NCBI RefSeq assembly: GCF_035593305.1
Contig: NZ_CP141615.1
Span: 372,001 to 436,000 of the forward strand
Source: Limnochorda sp. L945t
GTDB taxonomy: Bacteria > Bacillota > Limnochordia > Limnochordales > Geochordaceae
Length of the DNA stretch: 64,000 nucleotides
Direction of reading: 5' to 3'
In this document: piece after piece, positions 33,131-41,666 of the stretch
Position numbering within the stretch: position 1 is the stretch's first letter
Layout of the letters: each line of letters begins with the position of its first letter
Position numbers and translations under genes: made by a program
The notes under the pieces: generated by a model
The model's database searches: none
What the model saw: the letters and a program-made list of their open reading frames with translations, nothing else
Told to the model about the DNA's origin: nothing

Positions 33131-34495
33131 ATGATGAGGCCTGGTGCCGGACGTTCTCGCTTCCTGGGCCGGGCAGACTTGCTGGTGCGCAGGGCGCAGC
33201 AGGTCGTGACGTTGCGCGGCTGGTCGGAGCGGCCGGTGGCAGGCTCACCGGAGCCAGGGTGGCTGGGGCTCGTGGAGGATGGGGCGGTGGCCTGCAGGGG
33301 CGATCGCATCGTGGCGGTCGGCCGCACCGGCGAGGTCGAGCGTCAGGTGAGCTGGGACCGGGAGACGGTGGTGGTGGACGCCCAGGGCCACGCGCTGCTC
33401 CCGGGCCTGGTCGATCCCCACACCCACGCGGTCTATGCGGGCGACCGAGCCGAAGAGTGGGGGAGGCTGCTTCGGGGAGAGCCTTACCTGAGGATCCTCC
33501 AGTCCGGCGGCGGTATCTGGCAGACGGTCCGGCGGACCCGGGAGGCCTCGACCGAGGACCTGGTCTCGGGGATGGCGGAGCGGTTGCGCCGGATGATGCG
33601 GGCAGGCGCCACGACCATCGAGGTGAAGAGCGGGTACGCGCTGGAGCCGGAGGGAGAGCTCCGGCTGCTGGATGCCATCGCAGCCGCCGCCGAACTGGTG
33701 CCGGTACAGGTGGTGCCGACGTTCCTGGGAGCGCACGCCGTCCCCCCGGAGTACCGTTCCGACCCCGAGGCGTACGTGGACCTGGTCGAGCAGGTCATGC
33801 TCCCGGCGGCGGCCCGGCGTCCGGGGCTCGCGAGGTTTTGCGACGTCTTTTGTGAGGAAGGCGCCTTCACGCCGGACCACGCCCGCCGCATCCTCAGCCG
33901 GGCGGCCCGGCTCGGGCTGGGCTTGAAGGTGCACGCCGACCAGTTCCACCCTCTGGGTGGAGCGCGGCTCGCAGCCGAGATGGGCGCGACCAGCGCCGAC
34001 CACCTCGACTTTACCCCACGAGAGGACCTGGAGCGCCTGGCCGCTTCGGGCACGGTCGCCGTGCTGTTGCCGGGCGCACATCTGTTCACCCGCAGCCGGG
34101 CCCTACCGGACGTCGAAGGGATGCGCTACCACCGGGTGCCCGTTGCCCTGGCCTCCGACCACAACCCGGGCACGAGCCCGGTGGAGTCCATGGCGCTGGT
34201 CGCGGCGCTGGGATGTACGGTGCTGGGCCTGACCCCGGAGGAGTCGGTGGCAGGGTGCACCATCAACGCGGCCCATGCCCTGGCCCTGGGGCACGAGGTC
34301 GGAAGCCTGGAGGTCGGCAAGCGCGCCGACTTCATCCTGGTAGCCGGCCCCTCGTACCTCCACCTGCCGTACCGGATGGGAGCGGACGGGGCGGTTTGGA
34401 TGGTCGTCGCCGCGGGTCGGATCGTCTCCGGAGGCGGCGAGCGGGAGAAAACCCCTCTCGAGGAAGGGGAGACGCCCGATGACGCCGATGCATGA
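33131..34495 (+). CDS. hutI: Imidazolonepropionase
   Basis: 454 residues, amidohydrolase superfamily, opens the imidazolone ring to give formiminoglutamate. LPGLVDPHTHAVYAGDRAEEW has the HxH metal pair; SGGGIWQTVRRTRE and TTIEVKSGYALEPEGE follow; HADQFHPLGGARLAAEMGATSADHL has two more metal/substrate histidines; ALASDHNPGTSP contains the metal-binding Asp. The N-terminus has about 30 extra residues before the first amidohydrolase strand. Translation overlaps the next gene by 17 bases. Placed directly behind ftcD. Confidence 0.95.
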   Translation: MMRPGAGRSRFLGRADLLVRRAQQVVTLRGWSERPVAGSPEPGWLGLVEDGAVACRGDRIVAVGRTGEVERQVSWDRETVVVDAQGHALLPGLVDPHTHAVYAGDRAEEWGRLLRGEPYLRILQSGGGIWQTVRRTREASTEDLVSGMAERLRRMMRAGATTIEVKSGYALEPEGELRLLDAIAAAAELVPVQVVPTFLGAHAVPPEYRSDPEAYVDLVEQVMLPAAARRPGLARFCDVFCEEGAFTPDHARRILSRAARLGLGLKVHADQFHPLGGARLAAEMGATSADHLDFTPREDLERLAASGTVAVLLPGAHLFTRSRALPDVEGMRYHRVPVALASDHNPGTSPVESMALVAALGCTVLGLTPEESVAGCTINAAHALALGHEVGSLEVGKRADFILVAGPSYLHLPYRMGADGAVWMVVAAGRIVSGGGEREKTPLEEGETPDDADA

Positions 34496-35360
34496 CCAGC
34501 GGGCCTTGCGACGCCGCCGGGCGCAGGAGGAAAACCTGACCGCTCAGCTCATCGGCGGCGCGCCGTTCGCCGGCCGGTACCGGGTGACGGGGAAGAGCGG
34601 CAGGGTGCACGAGGTGAAGTTCCGGCAGGCGCGGGGCGCCGTCTGCCGGTGCGATTGCCAGGATTTCGAGACCAACGGCCTGGGCACGTGCAAACACATC
34701 GAGGCCGTCCGGCTCGCGCTGGAGGCGAGGTTTTCCCCGGCGGAGCTCTCCGAGCACGCCGGAAAGGCGTCGCGGCCGAGCTGGGAGGGGAGGCGGGTCG
34801 ACGACGCCGTGACCTTCTTCGATCTGGAAACGCAGCGGCTGTTCCAGGAAGTCGGCGGGCGCCACCACCTCGACCGGTTGGGCCTGGCGGCGGCGGTGAC
34901 CTATTGCGAAGGGGACGGGGGGTTCCGGCACTATTTCGAGGACGACGCCGCGGCGCTCATCGACCGGCTGCTCGGCGCGTCGCTCGTGGTAGGCTTCAAC
35001 GTGCTGCGTTTCGACTACGAGGTGCTGGCCGGCTACTCCAAGGACGCGGATCTGCTTTACACCGTGCCGACGCTCGACCTCATGTTCGAGCTGGAGCAGG
35101 TGCTCGACTGGCGGCCGAGCCTCGACTCCGTGGCTCGGGCCACCCTGGGCACCACCAAGACCGCCTCGGGACTGCAGGCGGTGGAGTGGTACCGTGAGGG
35201 ACGCATCGAGGAGATCGTGGAGTATTGCGAGGAGGATGTGAGCCTCACCCGAGCGCTCTTCCAACACGGCCTGCGGGAGGGGCGCTTGTCGGTGCTCGAC
35301 CGCGAGGGCGCGGTCATCGAGGTACCGGCACCTTGGGGTCACGGGCTGCTGGCCGCCTGA
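34479..35360 (+). CDS. SWIM zinc-finger fused to DEDDy 3'-5' exonuclease domain
   Basis: 293 residues, cytosolic. Residues ~33-80 form a SWIM-type zinc finger: CRCDCQDF then CKHIE (C-x-C ... C-x-H). After a linker, residues ~108-265 form an RNase H-like exonuclease of the YprB type: FFDLET gives the first D and E (115/117), GFNVLRFDYEVL the second D (179), and EYCEEDVSLT the Y...D (249/253), i.e. DEDDy. All four acidic residues are intact, so it should be active on DNA or RNA. Start ATG overlaps the hutI tail. Coupling of SWIM and exonuclease in one chain is unusual. Confidence 0.88.
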   Translation: MTPMHDQRALRRRRAQEENLTAQLIGGAPFAGRYRVTGKSGRVHEVKFRQARGAVCRCDCQDFETNGLGTCKHIEAVRLALEARFSPAELSEHAGKASRPSWEGRRVDDAVTFFDLETQRLFQEVGGRHHLDRLGLAAAVTYCEGDGGFRHYFEDDAAALIDRLLGASLVVGFNVLRFDYEVLAGYSKDADLLYTVPTLDLMFELEQVLDWRPSLDSVARATLGTTKTASGLQAVEWYREGRIEEIVEYCEEDVSLTRALFQHGLREGRLSVLDREGAVIEVPAPWGHGLLAA

Positions 35361-35424
35361 GCGAGACAGCGTGCCGTTGGACGAGGCGCCGGGCGACCCC
35401 CCGGAAGGAGGTCCGAGACGGGAG

Positions 35425-36189
35425 ATGCGGGTGACCGTGCGACTCTTCGCGGCGCTGGCCGAGAAGGCGGGGCGCCGCGAGCTCGTCGTGCAGCTCGGCG
35501 AGGAGGCCACCGCCCTGGACGCGTGGGACGCTGCCCAGCAGGCGTTGGGCGGGCCGATGGCCTTGCCGAGAGAGTCGGTCCGAGTGGCGGTCAACCTCCG
35601 GTACACGGGCTGGGACCACCCCTTGCGCGACGGCGACGAGGTGGCGCTCATCCCTCCTGTGGCGGGTGGCAACGGAGCGCACGGGCCCTCTCTTGCCCCG
35701 CCGGCCGTCGAGATCACGGTGACCGAGCAGCCGCTCTCGGTGGAAGCGGCCGTGGCTCGCGTGGGAGGCCCGACCATGGGGGCGATCGCCGTCTTCGTCG
35801 GCACGGTCCGGGAGTGGACGGAGCGGGCCCCGGCGCGCCCGCGCGGTGCGACCGATCATCCTGCCGGTCCGGCGCCGCACGGCGCCCCCTCCATGCGCCG
35901 GACCGTGGCCATCCACTACGAGGCCTACGGCCCCATGGCGGAAAAGGAGATGGAGTCCATCGGCCGGGAGGTCGTGCAGCGCTGGCCGGGCGCCAGGGTC
36001 GTCCTGGCCCATCGCCTCGGTTGGCTCACCCCCGGTGAGGTGAGCCTGGTGATTGCCGTGGCCACGCCCCATCGCGCACCGGCGTTCGAGGCGGTGCGCT
36101 GGGCTACCGAGCGGCTCAAGCGGGACGTGCCGATCTGGAAGAAGGAACGCTACGAGGATGGCGAAGAGTGGGTGGGCATGGGCGGCTGA
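35425..36189 (+). CDS. moaX: MoaD-MoaE fusion (molybdopterin synthase, MoaX-like)
   Basis: 254 residues. Residues 1-82 are MoaD (VTVRLFAALAEKAG ... VALIPPVAGG) ending in the sulfur-carrier Gly-Gly at 81-82; after a ~15-residue linker residues ~97-254 are MoaE (GAIAVFVGTVREWT, HYEAYGPMAEKEM, AHRLGWLTPGEVSLVIAVATPHR, and the catalytic lysines in PIWKKERYEDGEEWV). Molybdopterin synthase adds two sulfurs to precursor Z. As in Mycobacterium MoaX, GG is internal, so processing is expected. Start ATG 35425; GTG 35371 or 35431 are alternatives. A ~25-residue insert splits MoaE. The end overlaps pcm by 40 bases. Confidence 0.9.
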   Translation: MRVTVRLFAALAEKAGRRELVVQLGEEATALDAWDAAQQALGGPMALPRESVRVAVNLRYTGWDHPLRDGDEVALIPPVAGGNGAHGPSLAPPAVEITVTEQPLSVEAAVARVGGPTMGAIAVFVGTVREWTERAPARPRGATDHPAGPAPHGAPSMRRTVAIHYEAYGPMAEKEMESIGREVVQRWPGARVVLAHRLGWLTPGEVSLVIAVATPHRAPAFEAVRWATERLKRDVPIWKKERYEDGEEWVGMGG

Positions 36190-36806
36190 TCCCCGCCGGA
36201 CGGCGGCCGGTGCAGCATGGGGACGAAGACGACGGGCAGGATGTTTTCCATCTCCATGCGATCCGGGAGCCGGCGGATCCGCCACAGCACCTGGCCTTCC
36301 TGCGCCACCCCGATCGGGATCACCATCCGCCCGCCCTCCTTCAGCTGATCGAGCAGGGCGTGCGGCACTCGCTCCGGGGCGGCGGTCACGACGATGGCGT
36401 CGAACGGGGCCTGCTCCGGCCACCCGCAGTACCCGTCCCCTTGCCGGCAGCGGATGGTGGTGTAGCCCAGCGTGCGCAAGCGCTCCGAGGCCGCCTGCGC
36501 GAGCTCGGGAATGAGTTCGACGGTGTAGACGTGAGGCGTGAGTTCCGCAAGCACGGCGGCCTGATACCCGGATCCCGTGCCGACCTCCAGCACCCGGTCC
36601 CCCGGTTGCAGCTCCAGGAGGGACGTCATCACGGCCACGATGTAAGGCTGGGAGATGCTCTGGCCCCACCCGATGGGCAGGGCGCGATCCGCGTAGGCCA
36701 TGGAAGCGTAGGCAGGGGGCACGAAGCGATGCCGGGGGACCCGCGCCATGGCCGACAGCACCCGGGGATCCATGCGAACCCCTTGTGGCTGGGCCGGGAG
36801 AGCCAC
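36150..36806 (-). CDS. pcm: Protein-L-isoaspartate O-methyltransferase
   Basis: 218 residues. Repairs isoaspartyl residues using S-adenosylmethionine. RVPRHRFVPPAYASMAYADRALPIGWGQSISQPYIVA is the substrate region with the conserved SQP motif; SAM motif I is VLEVGTGSGYQAAVLAEL near 70-87; DAIVVTAAPERVPHALLDQL and GGRMVIPIG follow. The GTG at 36806 is the first start; ATG 36773 would also fit. Its end overlaps the convergent moaX; the upstream gene ends 15 bases before it, so both minus-strand genes probably share a transcript. Confidence 0.95.
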   Translation of the reverse strand: MALPAQPQGVRMDPRVLSAMARVPRHRFVPPAYASMAYADRALPIGWGQSISQPYIVAVMTSLLELQPGDRVLEVGTGSGYQAAVLAELTPHVYTVELIPELAQAASERLRTLGYTTIRCRQGDGYCGWPEQAPFDAIVVTAAPERVPHALLDQLKEGGRMVIPIGVAQEGQVLWRIRRLPDRMEMENILPVVFVPMLHRPPSGGDQPPMPTHSSPSS

Positions 36807-36821
36807 CTCTCCCGCCTCCTC

Positions 36822-39758
36822 TTAGATGGAACCGCCCTTCTGGGGATTCTCCGGCGCCGGCGGCGCCCCCTGCGCTGCAGGGCCTGCTGCAGAGAAGGGG
36901 GCCGGTCGCAGGGGCTCGGCGGCCGCTTCCTCGGAGAGCCGGGCCTGCGCCGCCGGCAGGAACTCCCGCGAGGCCGCCACGCCCGCGCGGTCGATCCGGA
37001 GCACGACGACGGGCCCGTTCTGGCGGACGGGGGGTAAGGAGAGGAAGTGCACGCCGTCCACCATCCGGTGATCCCACCCGTCGCCCGCGTAGAGCACCCA
37101 CGTCTCGAGGCCCTTGCCGGCCGTGGCGGAAAGCCACGCCGCGAGCATCTGCTCCTCACGGCCGGCCCCCGCGCGTAGAGGCGATCGGCCGGTCAAGACC
37201 AGCAAGCGCCGGATCCGGTCGTTGACGGCCCGCCGGATCTCGGCGGCCACCCACTCCCACGCCACCGTCTCGGGGTCCAGGACGATGAAGCGGCTCTCGC
37301 CCCGGGTGGCCACTGCGCCGGGCCATCCGAAGCCGGACGCGGAGCCAGGCCGGCGGTGCGCTTCGTCCCAGGCGGCCGGAATGGCAGCCACCGGAAGCCC
37401 CGTCTCCAGCAGCCAGCCCGCTTCGACCTCTGCGGGGTCGTCCGGGGCAGGAGGGCGGAGCGCGGCGAGCACCAGGGAGGGATGCTGGTCCACCAACCAC
37501 GAGATGAAGCCCGGCAAAGATGCCGGAGGGGGCAGGCTGCCGAGGGCGACTACCCGTACCGCCTCGGAGCCGGACGAGCCAGCGGTCGTCGAGCGCGGGG
37601 CAGGGGCTCCAGCTGCCGGCCGGCCGGAATCCTCGGCGGCGGGGGGCGGCGCTTTGACCGGCGGAACCGGCCCTGCCACCGGGCCCGTTTCCTGCCGGGA
37701 ATCCGCGCCTGCCGCCGGCTGCTCCTTGTGTGGCGGCGACGGAGCCCACCGGATGGCGACCCGCACCCGCAGGTCGAGGTATCCTGCCTCGAGAGCCGGC
37801 TCCCCGGAGGCGCGCGAGGGCCGGGCGGAGAGCATCCCACCCTTGACGCCACCCTCGGCTCCGCCGCTCACCCAGAAAGTGATGAGGTTGGGATCGATGG
37901 GGGCCCGGCGTCCCTGGGCATCCACGACGACGGCTCCCAGCGGCACCGGCTCGCCCGGGGGCACCACCAGGGGGTCGGGCTCGACGCGCAGGGCGACGGG
38001 CGCGCCGATGACCTGTACCGGGATCTCCGAGGCGGCCGCCTGCATGGCGGTACCCGGCTGTACCACGGGAACGAGCGGGTCGCCCGTGCCGAACAGCGTG
38101 CCGGAGGCCCCCCACAGGCGGGTGCCGTCGGTCCTGAGCGCGACGATCCGGCCGTTGCCCGGCCGAAGCCCCACGAAGACCCCCGGCTTCGGAAACAGGC
38201 CCAGGTCGGGAGGATCGACCGTCCACAGGAGTCCGTCTGCCGAAAGATCGTACGGGTAGACCTCGAGGGGCGCAGGCACGCCGGAGGCGGTCACCAGGCC
38301 TGCCGGCGCGATGGAGTACGCCTCGATGGCCGGCGCGGGCGGGCATACGGCGGGTCTGAGGACGAACAGCCCGGGGGGACCGGCGGCACCGGGGTCGTAG
38401 AACAGCCCGAGCGCGGCCGGCACCGCCCGCTCCCCGCCGTCCGAAGGGCGGTTGACCACCGCCAGCGGCGGGCCTGGCGCGGCCTGGGCGCCCTCGGTCG
38501 CTCGGCTGCCCGGGCCGATACGGGCCACCAGCGTGGTGGAGCCCCCGCCGTCGAGGTTGATGGCGTCGGTAGCGCCCAGGCGCTGGAGCCACCGGGCCAG
38601 TTCGGCCACGTCGAGGCCCCGGCTCGTCCAGTGCCGCCCGTCGACGGCGGCCAGGATGACCCGGCGGCCCTGCCGTCCCACGCCGATGGCGCTACGAGGT
38701 TGACGCGTAAGGGGATAGCCCGGCTGGCGGAGCTCGAGGAGCGGCTGACCGTCCTGCAACAGGACCGAGCCGCCCGAAAGGGCCGCGTAGATGGTACCGC
38801 CCGCCGGGGGCGACGGGCGCAGGGAGGAGCCCGGCACCACCCCGGCCTGCCAGCCGAAGCGCTGGCCTGCCCTCAGCCGGGCCTGCAGCCGGGTCGCGCC
38901 GTCTCTCCACCCCAGGAGCACGAGCTCGCCCGGGCCCGGAGGAGCCTTGGGCACGCCTCTGCCCACGGCCACTACCGTCCAGGCGTCCCCGGGACCTCCT
39001 CCCGGGCGCTCCGCGCGCAGCCGGGCGAAGGCCACCTCCTCGGGGCCCCATCGCACGAGCGGGAGGGCGGCCGTACCCCAGTGCTCGTCGTAGGCCCCGA
39101 CCTGGCCGGGAAGGAGCGCAGGCTCGTTGAGGGCGTCGACCTGAAGAGCGGAAACGCTCGAACCGGTCCCTCCGGTCGCACCGGGGCCGGGCAGGGGCCG
39201 AAGGGCCCCATCGAAGGCCAGCATGCCGATGGCGGCCCGCAGCCCCTCGCTCGTCCGGAAGAAGACCGCCGACGGCCGCCCGGACGGGTACGGGCTCTTC
39301 CACACCTGCTGGCCCTTCACCACGACCCCGGCAGGGGCACCGGAGACGCCGGCGTGGAAAAAGTCGCCGTTGATGGCGGCCAGAGCGCCGGCCCTGCCTG
39401 CCAGCTCGCTGACGGGCTCGAGGTGGGTCAGGGAAGAGGAGGCGAGCACGTCCGCGCCGACTCCGGGCACGTCGAGGTCGGCCACGACGGCGAACAGATC
39501 GAGCCACCCGTCCTTGTCGAGACGCCGGACCGTGACGAGGGCGATACCTGGGGCGATGGGGGCCCGCCAGACCTGCTCGTCGACCGCCTCCGGCAAAAGG
39601 GCAGACGTGCTGGCCGGTGAGCCGGACGCCGCGGACGGCTGCCCCGCTATCAGGGCCCACGCCAGCACCGCCACTTGGAGCACGTGCGCTAGCCGTCGCA
39701 ACGCATCCGGCACCCTCACGGCAAACCCTCGTGCCATCGATGGTCCGGGCTTCGCCAA
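36822..39758 (-). CDS. Large exported phosphodiester glycosidase (NAGPA) family protein
   Basis: 978 residues. Signal peptide (RRLAHVLQVAVLAWALIAGQPSAASG, ~20-46), then a NAGPA-type domain to ~450: AAINGDFF (127-134) and the catalytic-core DAINLDGGGSTTL near 400, with QPRSAIGVG between. These domains cleave phosphodiester-linked sugars such as teichoic or teichuronic parts of the envelope. Residues ~490-680 look like Ig-like beta repeats, followed by a Pro/Ala linker and a C-terminal ~230-residue region (VVALGSLPPPASLPGFISWLVDQH...) resembling a degenerate calcineurin-like phosphoesterase. TTG start has GCGAGG upstream; ATG 39737 is an alternative. Substrate unknown. Confidence 0.82.
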   Translation of the reverse strand: MAKPGPSMARGFAVRVPDALRRLAHVLQVAVLAWALIAGQPSAASGSPASTSALLPEAVDEQVWRAPIAPGIALVTVRRLDKDGWLDLFAVVADLDVPGVGADVLASSSLTHLEPVSELAGRAGALAAINGDFFHAGVSGAPAGVVVKGQQVWKSPYPSGRPSAVFFRTSEGLRAAIGMLAFDGALRPLPGPGATGGTGSSVSALQVDALNEPALLPGQVGAYDEHWGTAALPLVRWGPEEVAFARLRAERPGGGPGDAWTVVAVGRGVPKAPPGPGELVLLGWRDGATRLQARLRAGQRFGWQAGVVPGSSLRPSPPAGGTIYAALSGGSVLLQDGQPLLELRQPGYPLTRQPRSAIGVGRQGRRVILAAVDGRHWTSRGLDVAELARWLQRLGATDAINLDGGGSTTLVARIGPGSRATEGAQAAPGPPLAVVNRPSDGGERAVPAALGLFYDPGAAGPPGLFVLRPAVCPPAPAIEAYSIAPAGLVTASGVPAPLEVYPYDLSADGLLWTVDPPDLGLFPKPGVFVGLRPGNGRIVALRTDGTRLWGASGTLFGTGDPLVPVVQPGTAMQAAASEIPVQVIGAPVALRVEPDPLVVPPGEPVPLGAVVVDAQGRRAPIDPNLITFWVSGGAEGGVKGGMLSARPSRASGEPALEAGYLDLRVRVAIRWAPSPPHKEQPAAGADSRQETGPVAGPVPPVKAPPPAAEDSGRPAAGAPAPRSTTAGSSGSEAVRVVALGSLPPPASLPGFISWLVDQHPSLVLAALRPPAPDDPAEVEAGWLLETGLPVAAIPAAWDEAHRRPGSASGFGWPGAVATRGESRFIVLDPETVAWEWVAAEIRRAVNDRIRRLLVLTGRSPLRAGAGREEQMLAAWLSATAGKGLETWVLYAGDGWDHRMVDGVHFLSLPPVRQNGPVVVLRIDRAGVAASREFLPAAQARLSEEAAAEPLRPAPFSAAGPAAQGAPPAPENPQKGGSI

Positions 39759-39906
39759 ATGGCCTCGCTTTCCTCTGTTTCCCTACATGGTTCGGCTCTG
39801 GAAGCTCCAACCTTGACGCCCCGACTCCCTTCGAGGGGAAGGCGCTCCTCCTCCCGAAAGTGTGCCCGTCGCCCCGGGACACCATGGGAAAGGATGTGGG
39901 CGCGAG

Positions 39907-40725
39907 GTGGCAGCACCGGCCTGGATCGTGGACCTGGACGGCGTCGTGTGGCGCCAGGGGGAGGCGATCCCGGGCGCGGCCCGCTTCTTCGAGGCGGTGC
40001 GCGCTCGCGGCCAGGCAGCCGTGGTCGTCTCCAACAACTCGGCTCCTACCGTGGAAACCTACCTGGAGCAGCTGCGGGCGATCGGCATCCCTTTGGAGCG
40101 CCACCAGGTGGTCTCCTCCGGCATGGCCGCCGCCCGCTACCTGGTCGACCAGGGGATCCGGGAGGGCGTGCTGGCCGTCGGGGAAGCCGGTCTCTTCCAG
40201 GCCCTGCGCGAGGCGGGCATCGAGGCTCTGCCCGCCGGGCAGCCCGTGGGTATGCCCTCCGTACGGTTGCAGGCGGTAGTGGTCGGCATCGACCGGTCGT
40301 TCACCTACGCCAAGCTGGAGGCGGCCTGCCGGGCGATCCGGGCGGGGAGCCGGTTCGTCGCGACCAACCCCGACCTCACCGTGCCTGCGCGGGACGGGGG
40401 CGTGGTGCCGGGTTGCGGCGCGCTGGTGGCGGCCGTTGCGGCGTGCAGCGGGATGCGGCCGGTGGTGGTCGGCAAGCCCGAACGGCCGATTCTGGAGCTG
40501 GCCCTTGCCCGGCTGGGGGTGCGGGAGGGCGAGGACCGTTCGCACGTGGTGGTGGTCGGCGACCGTCTCGACACGGACGTCACCTTTGCCCGCCGCGGCG
40601 GCTTGACGAGCGCCCTGGTGCTGACCGGCATCACCCGGCGGGAGGATCTCGACCGCTCGGAGATACGGCCGGACTACGTGTTCGAGGACCTGGGAGCGCT
40701 GGCCGAGGCGCTCGCCGGCGGGTGA
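39907..40725 (+). CDS. HAD-IIA family phosphatase (NagD/PGP-like)
   Basis: 272 residues. Motif I is WIVDLDGVVWRQGEAIPGA, motif II SNNSA, motif III lysine in VVGKPERPILELA and motif IV GDRLDTDVTFARRGG, with a C2 cap between. HAD-IIA enzymes dephosphorylate small metabolites such as glycolytic side-products or nucleotides. GTG start gives an N-terminus one strand before motif I. The gene is divergent from the large NAGPA-family gene (148 bases) and convergent with the RING fusion gene. Confidence 0.93.
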   Translation: MAAPAWIVDLDGVVWRQGEAIPGAARFFEAVRARGQAAVVVSNNSAPTVETYLEQLRAIGIPLERHQVVSSGMAAARYLVDQGIREGVLAVGEAGLFQALREAGIEALPAGQPVGMPSVRLQAVVVGIDRSFTYAKLEAACRAIRAGSRFVATNPDLTVPARDGGVVPGCGALVAAVAACSGMRPVVVGKPERPILELALARLGVREGEDRSHVVVVGDRLDTDVTFARRGGLTSALVLTGITRREDLDRSEIRPDYVFEDLGALAEALAGG

Positions 40726-40734
40726 CCGCCTCTT

Positions 40735-41595
40735 TCAAAAGCCGAAGGGTCCGATGGGCCCGAGGCCGGGAGCGGCCTCCGGCGCGCGCGGCTCCCGGGC
40801 AGGGGGCGGCATGCGCTGCAGCAGGTAGGAGAGGAAGTCCCACGCCTGGTCCGGGTACCGGGTGCGGCTCGAGATGACCATGGCCCCGGCGCTGAAAGGA
40901 TGGGGCAGCGCCATGAGCTTGCCGTCGATGCGCAGCGGCGCCAGCCTCCCGGCCGGCACGGCGCCCTTCAGCCCCGCCGGCGCACGTTGCCAGCGGGCCG
41001 TGAGGTCGAGCACGGCGCCGTTGCGGGCAAAGACCTCGAGGCGGTCGGAGCCCAGAGCGAAGACGTCCGGCGCGTCGCCGGCCGCCACCAGCACCACGAG
41101 CTTTTGATCGTAGGCGACGATGGGCGTCAGGTCGAGCTGGACCTGCCAGCTGGGGTGCGAGGCGTTATACTCGTCCACGATATGCTGAAGAGGCGCCGAC
41201 TCGTCCACGGAGGCCCAGGTCATGACCCGAAGGTGCGGCACGGGGGCCGTGGCGGGGCGGGTCCGGCTGTAGATGAACGCGGCGGTGAGCGCCAGTACGG
41301 CCACCAGCGCGGCGGCCCAGGCCCCGAGGGCCGTGCGCCGGCGGGCCAGCGCCGCAGCTCGGGCCGCTTCCGACTCCCGGGGGCGGGAGGGGGCCCTCAC
41401 CGCGACGGCCACCTGCCGGCATCCTTGCCGGGCGCACCCGCCGTGCGCGATCCAGCACGCGGCGTGATGGGGAGCGTGACACCGGGGGCATACGACGGCT
41501 TCGTCCCCCCGCTCGAGCGGGCGGCCGCACTCGGTGCACGGACGACCGACCCATTCGGAGCCGGCCGAAAGCTCGACCACGGTTTCCGTTCGCAC
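40735..41595 (-). CDS. RING-like zinc finger, transmembrane helix and truncated solute-binding domain fusion
   Basis: 286 residues. Residues 20-59 contain C20-x2-C23, C36-x2-C39, then HH, C47, H51, C54 and C59, the spacing of the prokaryotic RING-finger family. One transmembrane helix (~89-109) separates it from an external part that reads like an ABC sugar-binding protein: LRVMTWASVDESAPLQHIVDEYNASHPSWQVQL, AAGDAPDVFALGSDRL and, after a gap, DGKLMALPHPFSAGAMVISSRTRYPDQAWDFLSYLL. About half the normal ~400 residues is missing, mainly the C-lobe. Probably a membrane-bound sensor or receptor; function unknown. Start ATG 41593-41595. Confidence 0.75.
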   Translation of the reverse strand: MRTETVVELSAGSEWVGRPCTECGRPLERGDEAVVCPRCHAPHHAACWIAHGGCARQGCRQVAVAVRAPSRPRESEAARAAALARRRTALGAWAAALVAVLALTAAFIYSRTRPATAPVPHLRVMTWASVDESAPLQHIVDEYNASHPSWQVQLDLTPIVAYDQKLVVLVAAGDAPDVFALGSDRLEVFARNGAVLDLTARWQRAPAGLKGAVPAGRLAPLRIDGKLMALPHPFSAGAMVISSRTRYPDQAWDFLSYLLQRMPPPAREPRAPEAAPGLGPIGPFGF

Positions 41596-41666
41596 GTCTT
41601 TAGCCTAGCACAGCTGGCCTCGGGCGTGGAAGCGGAGGGCCCGGGCGGGAAGGCGGGGTTGTCAGC

